Source of the DNA: a virus
Strand: one strand, 5' to 3'
IMG/VR virus record: IMGVR_UViG_3300045049_000316
Coordinates: 1 to 27,331 of that record
Length of the DNA: 27,331 nucleotides
Of this stretch, positions 1-5,759 are shown piece after piece. The translations under genes and the position numbers were made by a program. Below the pieces are notes generated by a model that saw only the letters and a list, made by a program, of their open reading frames with translations, was not told the DNA's origin and did not search any database. Positions within the stretch are counted from its first letter, which is position 1, and the number at the start of each line of letters is the position of its first letter.

Positions 1-43
1 GTGCCAGCGGAGAGGGGAACGGCTGAAAAAGCTTGAGCAGATA

Positions 44-88
44 TGGCGCGCCCGGCTGGGATCGAACCAGCAACCCCTGCCTTCGGAG
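44..88 (-). repeat. Partial tRNA-Arg(CCG) 3' half, probable attachment-site core (attL)
   Basis: Read on the minus strand this is a tRNA 3' half: an anticodon loop with CCG, a 3' anticodon-stem strand, a T-stem GCTGG/CCAGC around TTCGATC, an acceptor strand CGGGCGC and a terminal CCA (TGG at 44-46 on the plus strand). Similarity to a tRNA stops in the anticodon loop; no D-arm or 5' acceptor follows to the right, so the gene is incomplete. A 3' tRNA half that breaks off at the anticodon loop is typical of a crossover core left by tyrosine-recombinase integration. The orientation implies that the intact tRNA lies at the other end of the prophage, beyond the right edge. It could instead be the scar of another element. 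Confidence 0.65.
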
Positions 89-137
89 TTTTACGGACGC
101 GCACTGACCCTTTATAAATCAAAGCCTTACGCAACTC

Positions 138-201
138 GCAAGCTGCAAATCCAAGGCTAACCAAGGGCGATCCAGGCTGCGCCAGCGCCTGCAAGCTGCA
201 A
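138..201. repeat. 11-bp direct repeat GCAAGCTGCAA, two copies
   Basis: GCAAGCTGCAA occurs exactly at 138-148 and 191-201, start-to-start distance 53 bp, both within 120 bp of the presumed attachment core. Paired short direct repeats beside a core are what integrase arm-type or excisionase sites look like, but no integrase is visible to match them to. Confidence 0.35.
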
Positions 202-219
202 TTTAGCTGCACACCGGGT

Positions 220-235
220 GCGGCTGCGCAGCCGC
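220..235. repeat. Perfect 16-bp palindrome in the avcD leader region
   Basis: GCGGCTGCGCAGCCGC is its own reverse complement. It is GC-only and has no T-run after it, so it is not a convincing terminator. It lies in the non-coding stretch between the tRNA fragment and the deaminase gene. Confidence 0.3.
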
Positions 236-523
236 GCTTGTTTCTACTGCGCCACAGGTGGGGACGCGCCTGATAGCGTCGAGGGCCTCCAAGGCGCACA
301 TTCAGGAAAAACATCTTCTGCCGTAAACATGTACAGACGCAGTTCCGCAACCTATGCTGTATGGACGTACAGGCCCGAGCACACCGAGCCCATGATAGCC
401 AGTGATGTCTTTCCGGGCCGCTGCTATCCGCTCACCGCTTGAGAAATGGGGGCGCTGTAGGTTGTATGAACCAACGGACGACTTTAAATGTAATCGTTTA
501 TCGTAACTGTTCGCGGGGTGAAA
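236..523 (+). ncRNA. Non-coding leader of the avcD-like gene; candidate AvcI-type RNA region
   Basis: From the tRNA fragment to the deaminase start there are about 435 nt with no gene that looks real; the only plus-strand reading frame (218-442) has implausible composition and no ribosome site. In the characterised AvcID systems the deaminase is preceded by a short RNA, AvcI, that inhibits it, so an AvcI-like RNA is expected in this position. Visible elements are a CTGT-N8-ACAG dyad at 357-372 and a small GGTT/AACC hairpin near 460-472. I cannot recognise AvcI by sequence, so this is a positional inference and the boundaries are arbitrary. Confidence 0.3.
357..372. promoter_or_regulatory. Possible LexA-like dyad CTGT-N8-ACAG
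   Basis: The core CTGT-ATGGACGT-ACAG matches the LexA half-sites exactly, but the flanks and the centre fit poorly (about 13 of 20 to the extended E. coli consensus). With eight fixed bases a chance match is expected roughly 0.4 times in a window of this size. It lies about 150 bp upstream of the deaminase gene, where a promoter for the leader could be. Confidence 0.3.
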
Positions 524-2116
524 ATGACGACAAGAAGACCAGGGGCCAGGGCAAGATCAAATTCGAAGCCGTCCGCAAGTGAAGCAGGCGGCGATGAGTT
601 AGCTGAAGAATCGCGACTGGTCCCGAAGGATCACCCCGAGCTGGTTTTCGGTCTGATCGGTCCTGTGGGCGTTAATTTGGATCCAGTAATATCCATTCTT
701 TCCAGAAACTTAAAAACGTTAAATTATCGAGCCAAAACTATAAGACTTAGCCATCAGATAGAAAAATTTTTGGGCTCAAACCATGGAGGCGAGCCCGAGG
801 ATGAGCGAATTATCAATTTGATGGATGAAGGGACGAGGATAAGAGTAACGAGCGAACGCGGGGATGCCGTAGCACTACTTGGCATCGCTGAAATATGGAG
901 AGTTCGAAACGAGGAGCTTAACGGCTCTTTCGAGGGCAACGCATACATCCTTAGATCCCTAAAACATCCGCACGAAATCGAAACACTTCGAAACGTATAT
1001 GGGAAAGGATTCTTTGTAATATCCGCGTACTCGCCGCGTGAAGTGCGCGTCAGTGCGCTTGCGGAAAAAATAAGCAGATCACAATTTGAACGAGATAATA
1101 ATGCGCGCGCAAAAGCTGAAAATATTATCGAAAGGGATGAATCGGAAGACAACATCAAGCTAGGCCAAGATGTAAAAGACGCATTTCCATTGGCGGACCT
1201 TTTCGTTGACAGCCGCAGCAAGGCATCCCTAGAAAATCAAATTGGTCGATTCTTGGAATTGCTGTTCGGCAATGTGTATCTCACACCCGCGCGCGACGAG
1301 CATGGGATGTATCTTGCGAGGTCAGCCGCGCTGCGATCTGCAGACCTGGGAAGACAGGTAGGGGCGGCGATATTGCGGCCCGAAGGAGACCTCATCGCAG
1401 TCGGGTGTAACGATGTCCCCAAGGCCGGCGGCGACCTTTACTGGCCTGGCGATAAAGGTGATGCACGCGATTTTCAGCAGGGCATAGACGCGACTGCGGA
1501 CGAAAAAACGCAGGTCCTCGGAGAGCTACTGAAGCGACTTCATGGTAATGAATTATTGTCACCAAACATCGCTGAAAGTGATTTAAAGGCACTTGTAAAC
1601 GGATTGATCTCGGGAGAAAAACTAAAAGATACTCGAATCATGAGCTTACTTGAATTTGGCAGGAGCGTTCACGCAGAAATGGCCGCATTGATGACGGCTG
1701 CGAGACTGGGCGTTTCCGTTCAGGGCGCAACGCTTTTCAGCACGACGTTTCCGTGCCATATGTGCGCTCGACACATCGTCGCCAGCGGGATTAAGCGCGT
1801 GATTTATATAGAGCCATACCCGAAAAGCAAGGCAAAGCAATTACATCAAGACTCGATTAGCGTCGACCCAGTGACCGAATCGCCCGAACACGTTAATTTT
1901 GAGCCATTTGTAGGAATATCCCCAAAGCAGTATCAAAGCATTTTTAATGCCCGCGAATCCAGAAAAGATTCCGACGGGAGAATTATTGACTGGAGAGCAA
2001 AATATGGTAAGCCACGATTCGCTAGATTTTTAAACACATACCACGACATTGAAACGATGATCGTTACAGACGAGATTCCCATTCTTGCAAAACGACTCGG
2101 AATTAATGTAGACTAA
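524..2116 (+). CDS. avcD: AvcD-like anti-phage dCTP/dCMP deaminase with N-terminal P-loop-like domain
   Basis: Proteins of this type deaminate deoxycytidine nucleotides and drain the dCTP pool during phage infection; in AvcID systems a small RNA holds the enzyme inactive. From ATG 524 it is 530 aa, the usual length of this family. Residues about 43-51 (GLIGPVGVN) resemble a degenerate P-loop that lacks the Walker lysine. The C-terminal half is a zinc cytidine/dCMP deaminase: His383 and catalytic Glu385 in HAEMAAL, and Cys411 and Cys414 in PCHMC. ATG 524 is chosen over GTG 518 because GGGG at 515-518 sits at Shine-Dalgarno distance from 524. The gene is visibly richer in A+T than the phage structural genes, a sign of separate origin. 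Assignment to the deaminase family is firm; naming it AvcD rests on architecture. Confidence 0.85.
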   Translation: MTTRRPGARARSNSKPSASEAGGDELAEESRLVPKDHPELVFGLIGPVGVNLDPVISILSRNLKTLNYRAKTIRLSHQIEKFLGSNHGGEPEDERIINLMDEGTRIRVTSERGDAVALLGIAEIWRVRNEELNGSFEGNAYILRSLKHPHEIETLRNVYGKGFFVISAYSPREVRVSALAEKISRSQFERDNNARAKAENIIERDESEDNIKLGQDVKDAFPLADLFVDSRSKASLENQIGRFLELLFGNVYLTPARDEHGMYLARSAALRSADLGRQVGAAILRPEGDLIAVGCNDVPKAGGDLYWPGDKGDARDFQQGIDATADEKTQVLGELLKRLHGNELLSPNIAESDLKALVNGLISGEKLKDTRIMSLLEFGRSVHAEMAALMTAARLGVSVQGATLFSTTFPCHMCARHIVASGIKRVIYIEPYPKSKAKQLHQDSISVDPVTESPEHVNFEPFVGISPKQYQSIFNARESRKDSDGRIIDWRAKYGKPRFARFLNTYHDIETMIVTDEIPILAKRLGINVD

Positions 2117-2139
2117 CGCATCCGCATGGAGATATTTAT

Positions 2140-2316
2140 ATGAAAAAAACACCGAGCACCCTCGCGCAACAAATCGAGCAGGCGCAAAAAACTGTGGCGA
2201 CGTGGAGTGAGTCGCGCAAAATGGGCGTTAGATTACAGGGGTCGGATGTCTTTTTAAACCGTGCGTCGATGTTGAATACGGCACAGACCAAGCCCTCGGA
2301 GAAGCCCAAACGCTGA
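2140..2316 (+). CDS. Small unknown protein (58 aa) downstream of the deaminase
   Basis: This is a 58-codon gene 23 nt after the deaminase stop, with a good ribosome site (GGAG at 2129-2132, about 7 nt before ATG 2140). The protein begins MKKTPSTLAQQIEQAQKTVA, has a single tryptophan at position 22 followed by a basic stretch, and a polar, lysine/proline-rich tail; it has no membrane segment or cysteine. It shares the A+T-rich composition of the deaminase gene and is probably co-transcribed with it. I do not recognise a family with certainty. It could be an accessory or regulatory partner of the defence gene or merely a hitch-hiker. Confidence 0.7.
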   Translation: MKKTPSTLAQQIEQAQKTVATWSESRKMGVRLQGSDVFLNRASMLNTAQTKPSEKPKR

Positions 2317-2321
2317 ACGCC

Positions 2322-2365
2322 GCCGATGCAGTTTGTTGCCCTTCCGCGCATCAAACTGCATCGGC
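2322..2365. repeat. Perfect 13-bp inverted repeat (hairpin 1)
   Basis: GCCGATGCAGTTT at 2322-2334 is exactly complementary to 2353-2365, with an 18-nt loop. It begins 5 nt after the stop of the 58-aa gene, where a terminator would be expected, but no U-tract follows, so a Rho-independent terminator is not supported. Confidence 0.7.
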
Positions 2366-2367
2366 CT

Positions 2368-2411
2368 CCGCGGTTCATAGCCCGCTCGGCTCCAAGCAAC
2401 ATAAACCGCGG
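2368..2411. repeat. Perfect 8-bp inverted repeat (hairpin 2)
   Basis: CCGCGGTT at 2368-2375 pairs with AACCGCGG at 2404-2411 around a 28-nt loop, starting 2 nt after hairpin 1 ends. Confidence 0.55.
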
Positions 2412-2465
2412 AGCGGGGGATCTGCAGCATCAAAACCGGGCCTCTAAGCGGCGGGCAGGCGGGGA

Positions 2466-2510
2466 GGGGACTGCGAGTCGGCGCCTACAGCTTAGCGGCC
2501 TGCAGTCCCC
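2466..2510. repeat. Perfect 9-bp inverted repeat (hairpin 3)
   Basis: GGGGACTGC at 2466-2474 pairs with GCAGTCCCC at 2502-2510 around a 27-nt loop. Confidence 0.55.
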
Positions 2511-2555
2511 AGGGCCGGTTGCACTACTGGCTCCGACTAGGACTGATCTGATAAA

Positions 2556-2578
2556 TGGGTCACCCGCTTGATGACCCA
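2556..2578. repeat. Perfect 7-bp inverted repeat (hairpin 4)
   Basis: TGGGTCA at 2556-2562 pairs with TGACCCA at 2572-2578, with a 9-nt loop. Confidence 0.5.
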
Positions 2579-2602
2579 CAGCCGCGCCACTATCATTGCG
2601 GC

Positions 2603-2638
2603 GTGTTTGAAACAGCAAACACCCGGATTGGCATCCGG
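2603..2638. repeat. Two back-to-back hairpins (5 and 6)
   Basis: GTGTTTG at 2603-2609 pairs with CAAACAC at 2616-2622 around a 6-nt loop. Immediately after it CCGGAT at 2623-2628 pairs with ATCCGG at 2633-2638 around TGGC. There is no spacer between the two stems, as in a folded RNA with coaxial helices. Confidence 0.55.
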
Positions 2639-2651
2639 AATTGCTTTGGGT

Positions 2652-2691
2652 AGGCGGTCAAGGGAAATAGCAATGGTTCCCTTGACCGCCT
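2652..2691. repeat. Perfect 15-bp inverted repeat (hairpin 7)
   Basis: AGGCGGTCAAGGGAA at 2652-2666 is exactly complementary to 2677-2691, leaving the 10-nt loop ATAGCAATGG. It is the strongest stem in the window and directly precedes the structured leader of the 75-aa gene. It has no T-run, so it is more likely an RNA structure or protein site than a terminator. Confidence 0.7.
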
Positions 2692-2698
2692 GCGCGTC

Positions 2699-2845
2699 TT
2701 GCGCCGCCTATGGTCGGGCCTTGACAGGGGAGCCTTCGGGCTCGCCGGTTCCCAAAGCGCCGGTATGCCAACCCTGTTTCGTGCCCGGCCACCTCGTCTG
2801 ACATTGGGGTCCCGGGTCGTCGAACCCGCAAAGGAGCCCCGCGCC
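2699..2845 (+). ncRNA. Structured leader RNA, resembles the C4 antisense-RNA / icd-leader type of P1- and P4-like elements
   Basis: The stretch folds by eye into nested stems. An outer helix GGTCGGGC/GCCCGGCC (about 2711-2718 with 2780-2792) encloses ACAGGG/CCCTGT, which encloses a tight GAGCC-TTCG-GGCTC hairpin. After it, CGGGT/ACCCG (2813-2817/2824-2828) forms a small hairpin just before the ribosome site of the 75-aa gene. From memory this arrangement and the CCGGTT...CCAACCCTGT wording resemble the C4 antisense RNA family found before small phage genes in Burkholderia and enterobacteria. I could not test it against a covariance model, so the family name is tentative; the structure itself is seen. 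Confidence 0.45.
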
Positions 2846-3073
2846 ATGCGTCATCCTGCCGCCCCCCAGCTTCAACAGTCCTCCGTCGATGTCGCCATGA
2901 TCAACATCGACCGCCTGAACGCCTTAGCCTGCCTGCTGGCTAGCGAAGATGTCGCTGCCGCCTTCTCCAAGCTATCTGTCCGCGACCAAGCCGCAATATT
3001 TGGCACTTTCGAAGATGGACTCGAGGAAGCTCGGGATGCCTTGGTGCGCGCGGCAGTTGGCTTCGAGCATTGA
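2846..3073 (+). CDS. Small hypothetical phage protein (75 aa)
   Basis: ATG 2846 is chosen over the more upstream in-frame start at 2699 because AAAGGAG lies at 2829-2835, at a proper distance, and because the upstream part is the structured leader. The product begins MRHPAAPQLQQ and is mostly helical and acidic toward the C-terminus (for example SVRDQAAIFGTFEDGLEEAR); it has no membrane segment or recognised motif. A structured leader directly before it suggests post-transcriptional control. I do not recognise the family; small early or regulatory phage proteins are often found in this setting. Confidence 0.6.
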   Translation: MRHPAAPQLQQSSVDVAMINIDRLNALACLLASEDVAAAFSKLSVRDQAAIFGTFEDGLEEARDALVRAAVGFEH

Positions 3074-3168
3074 ACCGAAGCCGGAGCACCGGATGCGCTC
3101 GAAGCCGGGCGGTGCGACCGGGGCCGGGGCCGGGGCCGGACAGAGCGTCGGTATCACTTGGCCGCTTC

Positions 3169-3200
3169 GGGAGCGTCATCGCCTTGGGGATAACGCTCCC
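3169..3200. terminator. 8-bp inverted repeat, weak terminator candidate after the 75-aa gene
   Basis: GGGAGCGT at 3169-3176 pairs with ACGCTCCC at 3193-3200. It lies between the 75-aa gene and the SOS box. It lacks a T-run, so the terminator call is weak. Confidence 0.25.
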
Positions 3201-3254
3201 TCGATGCGCCTGTCAGCGCGCGTCGGGGTGAGCTATTATTTCGAAGGAATGGCA

Positions 3255-3274
3255 TACTGTATGTATACACAGTA
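3255..3274. promoter_or_regulatory. LexA (SOS) box upstream of the ShosTA-like operon
   Basis: TACTGT-ATGTATAC-ACAGTA has perfect 6-bp half-sites and agrees with the E. coli LexA consensus (TACTGT, alternating AT, ACAGTA) at 18 of 20 positions, differing only at two central bases. Betaproteobacterial LexA recognises the same CTGT-N8-ACAG core. It ends 19 nt before ATG 3294, an ideal place to block the promoter of the DprA-like gene, so the pair is probably derepressed by DNA damage. Confidence 0.75.
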
Positions 3275-3293
3275 CCGAATCGACCCAGCGCAC

Positions 3294-4211
3294 ATGAGCA
3301 CACTATTTCAAGCCCCTACCGGATTGTTGTCTACCCCTCCGATCCAGCCGCTGCGAGAAATGGGCGCCTACGAGGCACTGTGGGAGTCGGACGCCGCGTC
3401 GTTCAAGACGATTGCCGAAACGTTCGGGCAGAACCCGTCCGCGACGCCATCGCAACTGGTCCCAGCGGAAACGATCGACGCCACGGTGCCAGAGGTTATG
3501 CGCCACCTCGACGCCGCGAAGATTTACGACTTCGGAGTGAGCATTCACGGCACTGCCGACTACCCCGATAAGCTGCGTGCGGCGCGGCATCCGATCGAAT
3601 TTTTCTACTATCGCGGTTGGCAGGACCTGGCGTTTGCGAGGCGCTCGGTCGCAGTGGTCGGCACACGAACCCCGTCCGACGCCGGCATCAAGCGTGCACG
3701 GAAGCTAGTCCGCAAGCTCGTGGAGTACGAGTTCACCGTTTTCTCTGGCTTGGCCGCAGGGATCGATACCGTTGCGCATACAACCGCAATCGAGTGCGGC
3801 GGACGGACGGTAGCGGTCATCGGGACTCCGATCACGTCGGCTTATCCACGCGAAAACCAGGCATTGCAAGAAGAGATCGCGCGCGACCATCTAGTCGTCA
3901 GCCAGGTACCGATCCTTCGCTATGCGCGTCAGACGTATCGAGGCAATCGATTGTTCTTCCCTGAACGCAACGCAACGATGTCAGCGCTCACCGACGCGAC
4001 GATCATCGTTGAAGCAGGCGAAACGTCCGGCAGCTTGACCCAGGCACGCGCAGCTCTTCAACAAGGACGAAAACTGTTCATTTTGGACAGTTGCTTCACC
4101 AACCCCGCTCTGACGTGGCCCGCACGCCTCGCTCTGCAGGGTGCCATTCGCGTGGTCGACTTCGACGATATATTGAAGCACCTCGAACACGATGGCCCTA
4201 CTTCAAATTGA
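3294..4211 (+). CDS. shosA: DprA/Smf-like SLOG-domain protein, ShosA-like (antitoxin component)
   Basis: The 305-aa product has the DprA Rossmann core: SVAVVGTRTPSDAG at about 118-131, FSGLAAGIDTVAH at 150-162, GGRTVAVIGTPITSAYPREN at 169-188, FFPERNATMSAL at 221-232, and VEAGETSGSLTQARAALQQGR at about 239-259. In ShosTA systems the DprA-like protein neutralises the partner phosphoribosyltransferase, and the pair defends against phage. The frame stays open upstream to 2949, but ATG 3294 is chosen because the upstream part crosses the SOS box and a low-complexity GGGGCC repeat; ATG 3261 is an alternative. The last 20 nt overlap the next gene, indicating translational coupling. A housekeeping DprA is unlikely, given the partner gene and the location in a prophage. 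Confidence 0.8.
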   Translation: MSTLFQAPTGLLSTPPIQPLREMGAYEALWESDAASFKTIAETFGQNPSATPSQLVPAETIDATVPEVMRHLDAAKIYDFGVSIHGTADYPDKLRAARHPIEFFYYRGWQDLAFARRSVAVVGTRTPSDAGIKRARKLVRKLVEYEFTVFSGLAAGIDTVAHTTAIECGGRTVAVIGTPITSAYPRENQALQEEIARDHLVVSQVPILRYARQTYRGNRLFFPERNATMSALTDATIIVEAGETSGSLTQARAALQQGRKLFILDSCFTNPALTWPARLALQGAIRVVDFDDILKHLEHDGPTSN

Positions 4212-4866
4212 TGCAACGACTCGGGGCGACCACGTCTATCTACGCCCCGACGACTACTGCCTCTACATCGGGGACTACACCGCTCGCGGCGGCTTCGGCT
4301 GCAGCCCGATCAACAATCTCGTTCTCAATTTCAAGAAGCCCGTATCGCGCCGCGGTTTGGCCGAGTACGTTTATAAGGAGCGGGCCATCGAAAGAGTCGG
4401 CCGCTTTTTCCGAGACTCATTTTCCTCCGACGCATTTCGGCAGGTAACCTTCGTCCCGATTCCCCCGTCGAAGGCCAGGCACCACCCCGAGCATGACGAC
4501 CGCGTCATGCGCTCGCTCTCACATATGGCCGGCTTGGTCCGGGCTGAATTGAACGTGGTCGCCGACATCCGCGAAATCGTCGTGCAACGAGATAGCTACG
4601 ATCCCTCGCACATGGCCAATGCCGGGGCTCGCATGCATGCGGACGACCTCCTACCGCTTTACATGATCGACGACGCCGTCGCGCAGCAGGCGCCAGCGCG
4701 AATCCTCGTTGTGGATGACGTTCTGACGACAGGTAGCCATTTCGTCGCCATGAAAACCGTGCTCACGAACCGATTCCCTGGCGCTTGGATCGGAGGACTG
4801 TTCGTCGCACGACGGCGGCCATCGGACGACGCGGCGATTGCGCCTCGGACATTGGAGAACCCGTAA
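4192..4866 (+). CDS. shosT: ComF-type phosphoribosyltransferase, ShosT-like (toxin component)
   Basis: The 224-aa product carries the PRPP-binding motif of type I phosphoribosyltransferases at about 171-183 (ILVVDDVLTTGSH), with the acidic DD pair and TTG loop intact, and the FVPIPPSKARHHPE region at about 88-100 seen in ComF-like proteins. In ShosTA the phosphoribosyltransferase is the toxic effector, acting on nucleotide metabolism and restrained by the DprA partner. The start overlaps the end of the DprA-like gene by 20 nt; no separate ribosome site is obvious. Catalytic motifs look complete, so the toxin should be active. No clear terminator follows the stop codon. Confidence 0.8.
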   Translation: MALLQIDATTRGDHVYLRPDDYCLYIGDYTARGGFGCSPINNLVLNFKKPVSRRGLAEYVYKERAIERVGRFFRDSFSSDAFRQVTFVPIPPSKARHHPEHDDRVMRSLSHMAGLVRAELNVVADIREIVVQRDSYDPSHMANAGARMHADDLLPLYMIDDAVAQQAPARILVVDDVLTTGSHFVAMKTVLTNRFPGAWIGGLFVARRRPSDDAAIAPRTLENP

Positions 4867-5082
4867 GGCCATTCACCTCTGATGGCGATTAAGGAAGCAT
4901 TCAGCATCCCACTGCCGCCCCCAGCCCATCAGCGCTTCAGCGGTTTCCCTCCCCCCCAGAAGCTGGTCAATCACCGCTTGCAGACTGGCTTTGACGCTAC
5001 CGTCCTGTTTCCCCCACAAAGCATAGAGCGCGTTCAGCGCATTGGCAGGCGTGGCGTTGACCACGCCTCGTGCCCGATGCAC
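4867..5082. other. Non-coding or remnant segment between shosT and the SRAP pseudogene
   Basis: No complete gene is visible. On the minus strand an open frame covers about 4873-5097 and reads sensibly (for example LNALYALWGKQDGSVKASLQ and AEALMGWGRQWDAECF), but its upstream part runs into the SRAP remnant and there is no ribosome site. It may be the end of a gene cut off by a rearrangement. I do not recognise the family. P2 has its cos site just outside gene Q, so cos could lie in or near this segment, but I cannot identify it. Confidence 0.3.
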
Positions 5083-5751
5083 CTGCGAAGGCTGCAACCG
5101 AGAGCAAACGCATAGCCAGTAATAAGATCGAGGCTGCGATACGGCGGCTCGGCGACCTGCGCCACACGGAACTGAACGAGCGGGACGGGAGGATTTTTCC
5201 GGGCCACTACGCGCCTGTCATAGTCATCGATAACGGCGAGCGCGTCGCACGGCCGATGCGATACCAGTGTCGGCCGGCTGGGAAGCCCGCCTTCTACGAC
5301 AAGAAGTACCCGGGCCTCTACAATGCGCGCCGGGACAACCTCGAAGGCTTTTGGGGGGCAACTCTTCGGTTTCCCGCACGGGTTGCTGGTCGCGAACGCC
5401 TTCTATGAAAACGTAAAGAAATCGCGGCTCGAAGGACTGGAACCGCTGCCTGGGGAGAAGGAAGAAAACGTCGTCCTCGAGTTCAAGCCGCGCCTCGCCG
5501 TTGATATGCTCGTTGCTTGCCTGCGGTCCCACTGGTAGGGCACCGTCGAACCGGACCTACTGCCGTTCCCCGCGATCACAGACAAGCCCCCACGGGAAAT
5601 TGCCGCAGTCGGCCACGATCGCTGCATCATCCCAATCCGGCGGGAAAACGTCGACGCGCGGTTGCGTCCTGACCCCGACGGCCTGCAACGCCTTTATGCC
5701 GTTCTCGATGACCGCGAACGCCCATGTTACGACCATCGACTCGCTGCTTGA
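5083..5751 (+). pseudogene. SRAP (YedK/HMCES-like) protein remnant: N-terminally truncated, frameshifted, amber
   Basis: SRAP proteins crosslink to abasic sites in single-stranded DNA through Cys2. Here the recognisable part starts at KAATESKRIAS (about 5083) and continues through PMRYQCRPAGKPAFYDKKYP and YNARRDNLEGFWG. At the G6 run near 5352-5358 one extra G shifts the frame, after which LFGFPHGLLVANAFYENVKK and EENVVLEFKP follow. The frame then meets TAG after ACLRSHW (about 5536) and, read through, continues to AGHDRCIIPIRRENVDA and a TGA at 5749-5751. The N-terminus with the catalytic cysteine is absent, so the gene cannot work. Three independent lesions argue against a single sequencing error. 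Confidence 0.85.
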
Positions 5752-5759
5752 CACGGCTG

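Noticed and set aside
218-442. 74-codon plus-strand open frame in the avcD leader
   Set aside because: It has no ribosome site, has unlikely composition, and overlaps the palindrome at 220-235 and the LexA-like dyad.
2322-2691. Retron msr-msd or CRISPR array as explanation for the hairpins
   Set aside because: No reverse transcriptase or cas gene is present, and the repeats differ from one another in sequence and spacing.
3120-3137. Three tandem GGGGCC units
   Set aside because: Short and in a GC-rich non-coding gap; three units are too few to argue for function or phase variation.
2949-3293. Long N-terminal extension of the DprA-like protein
   Set aside because: The extension overlaps the 75-aa gene, encodes a low-complexity GAGAGAG stretch from a GGGGCC repeat, and would place the SOS box inside coding sequence.
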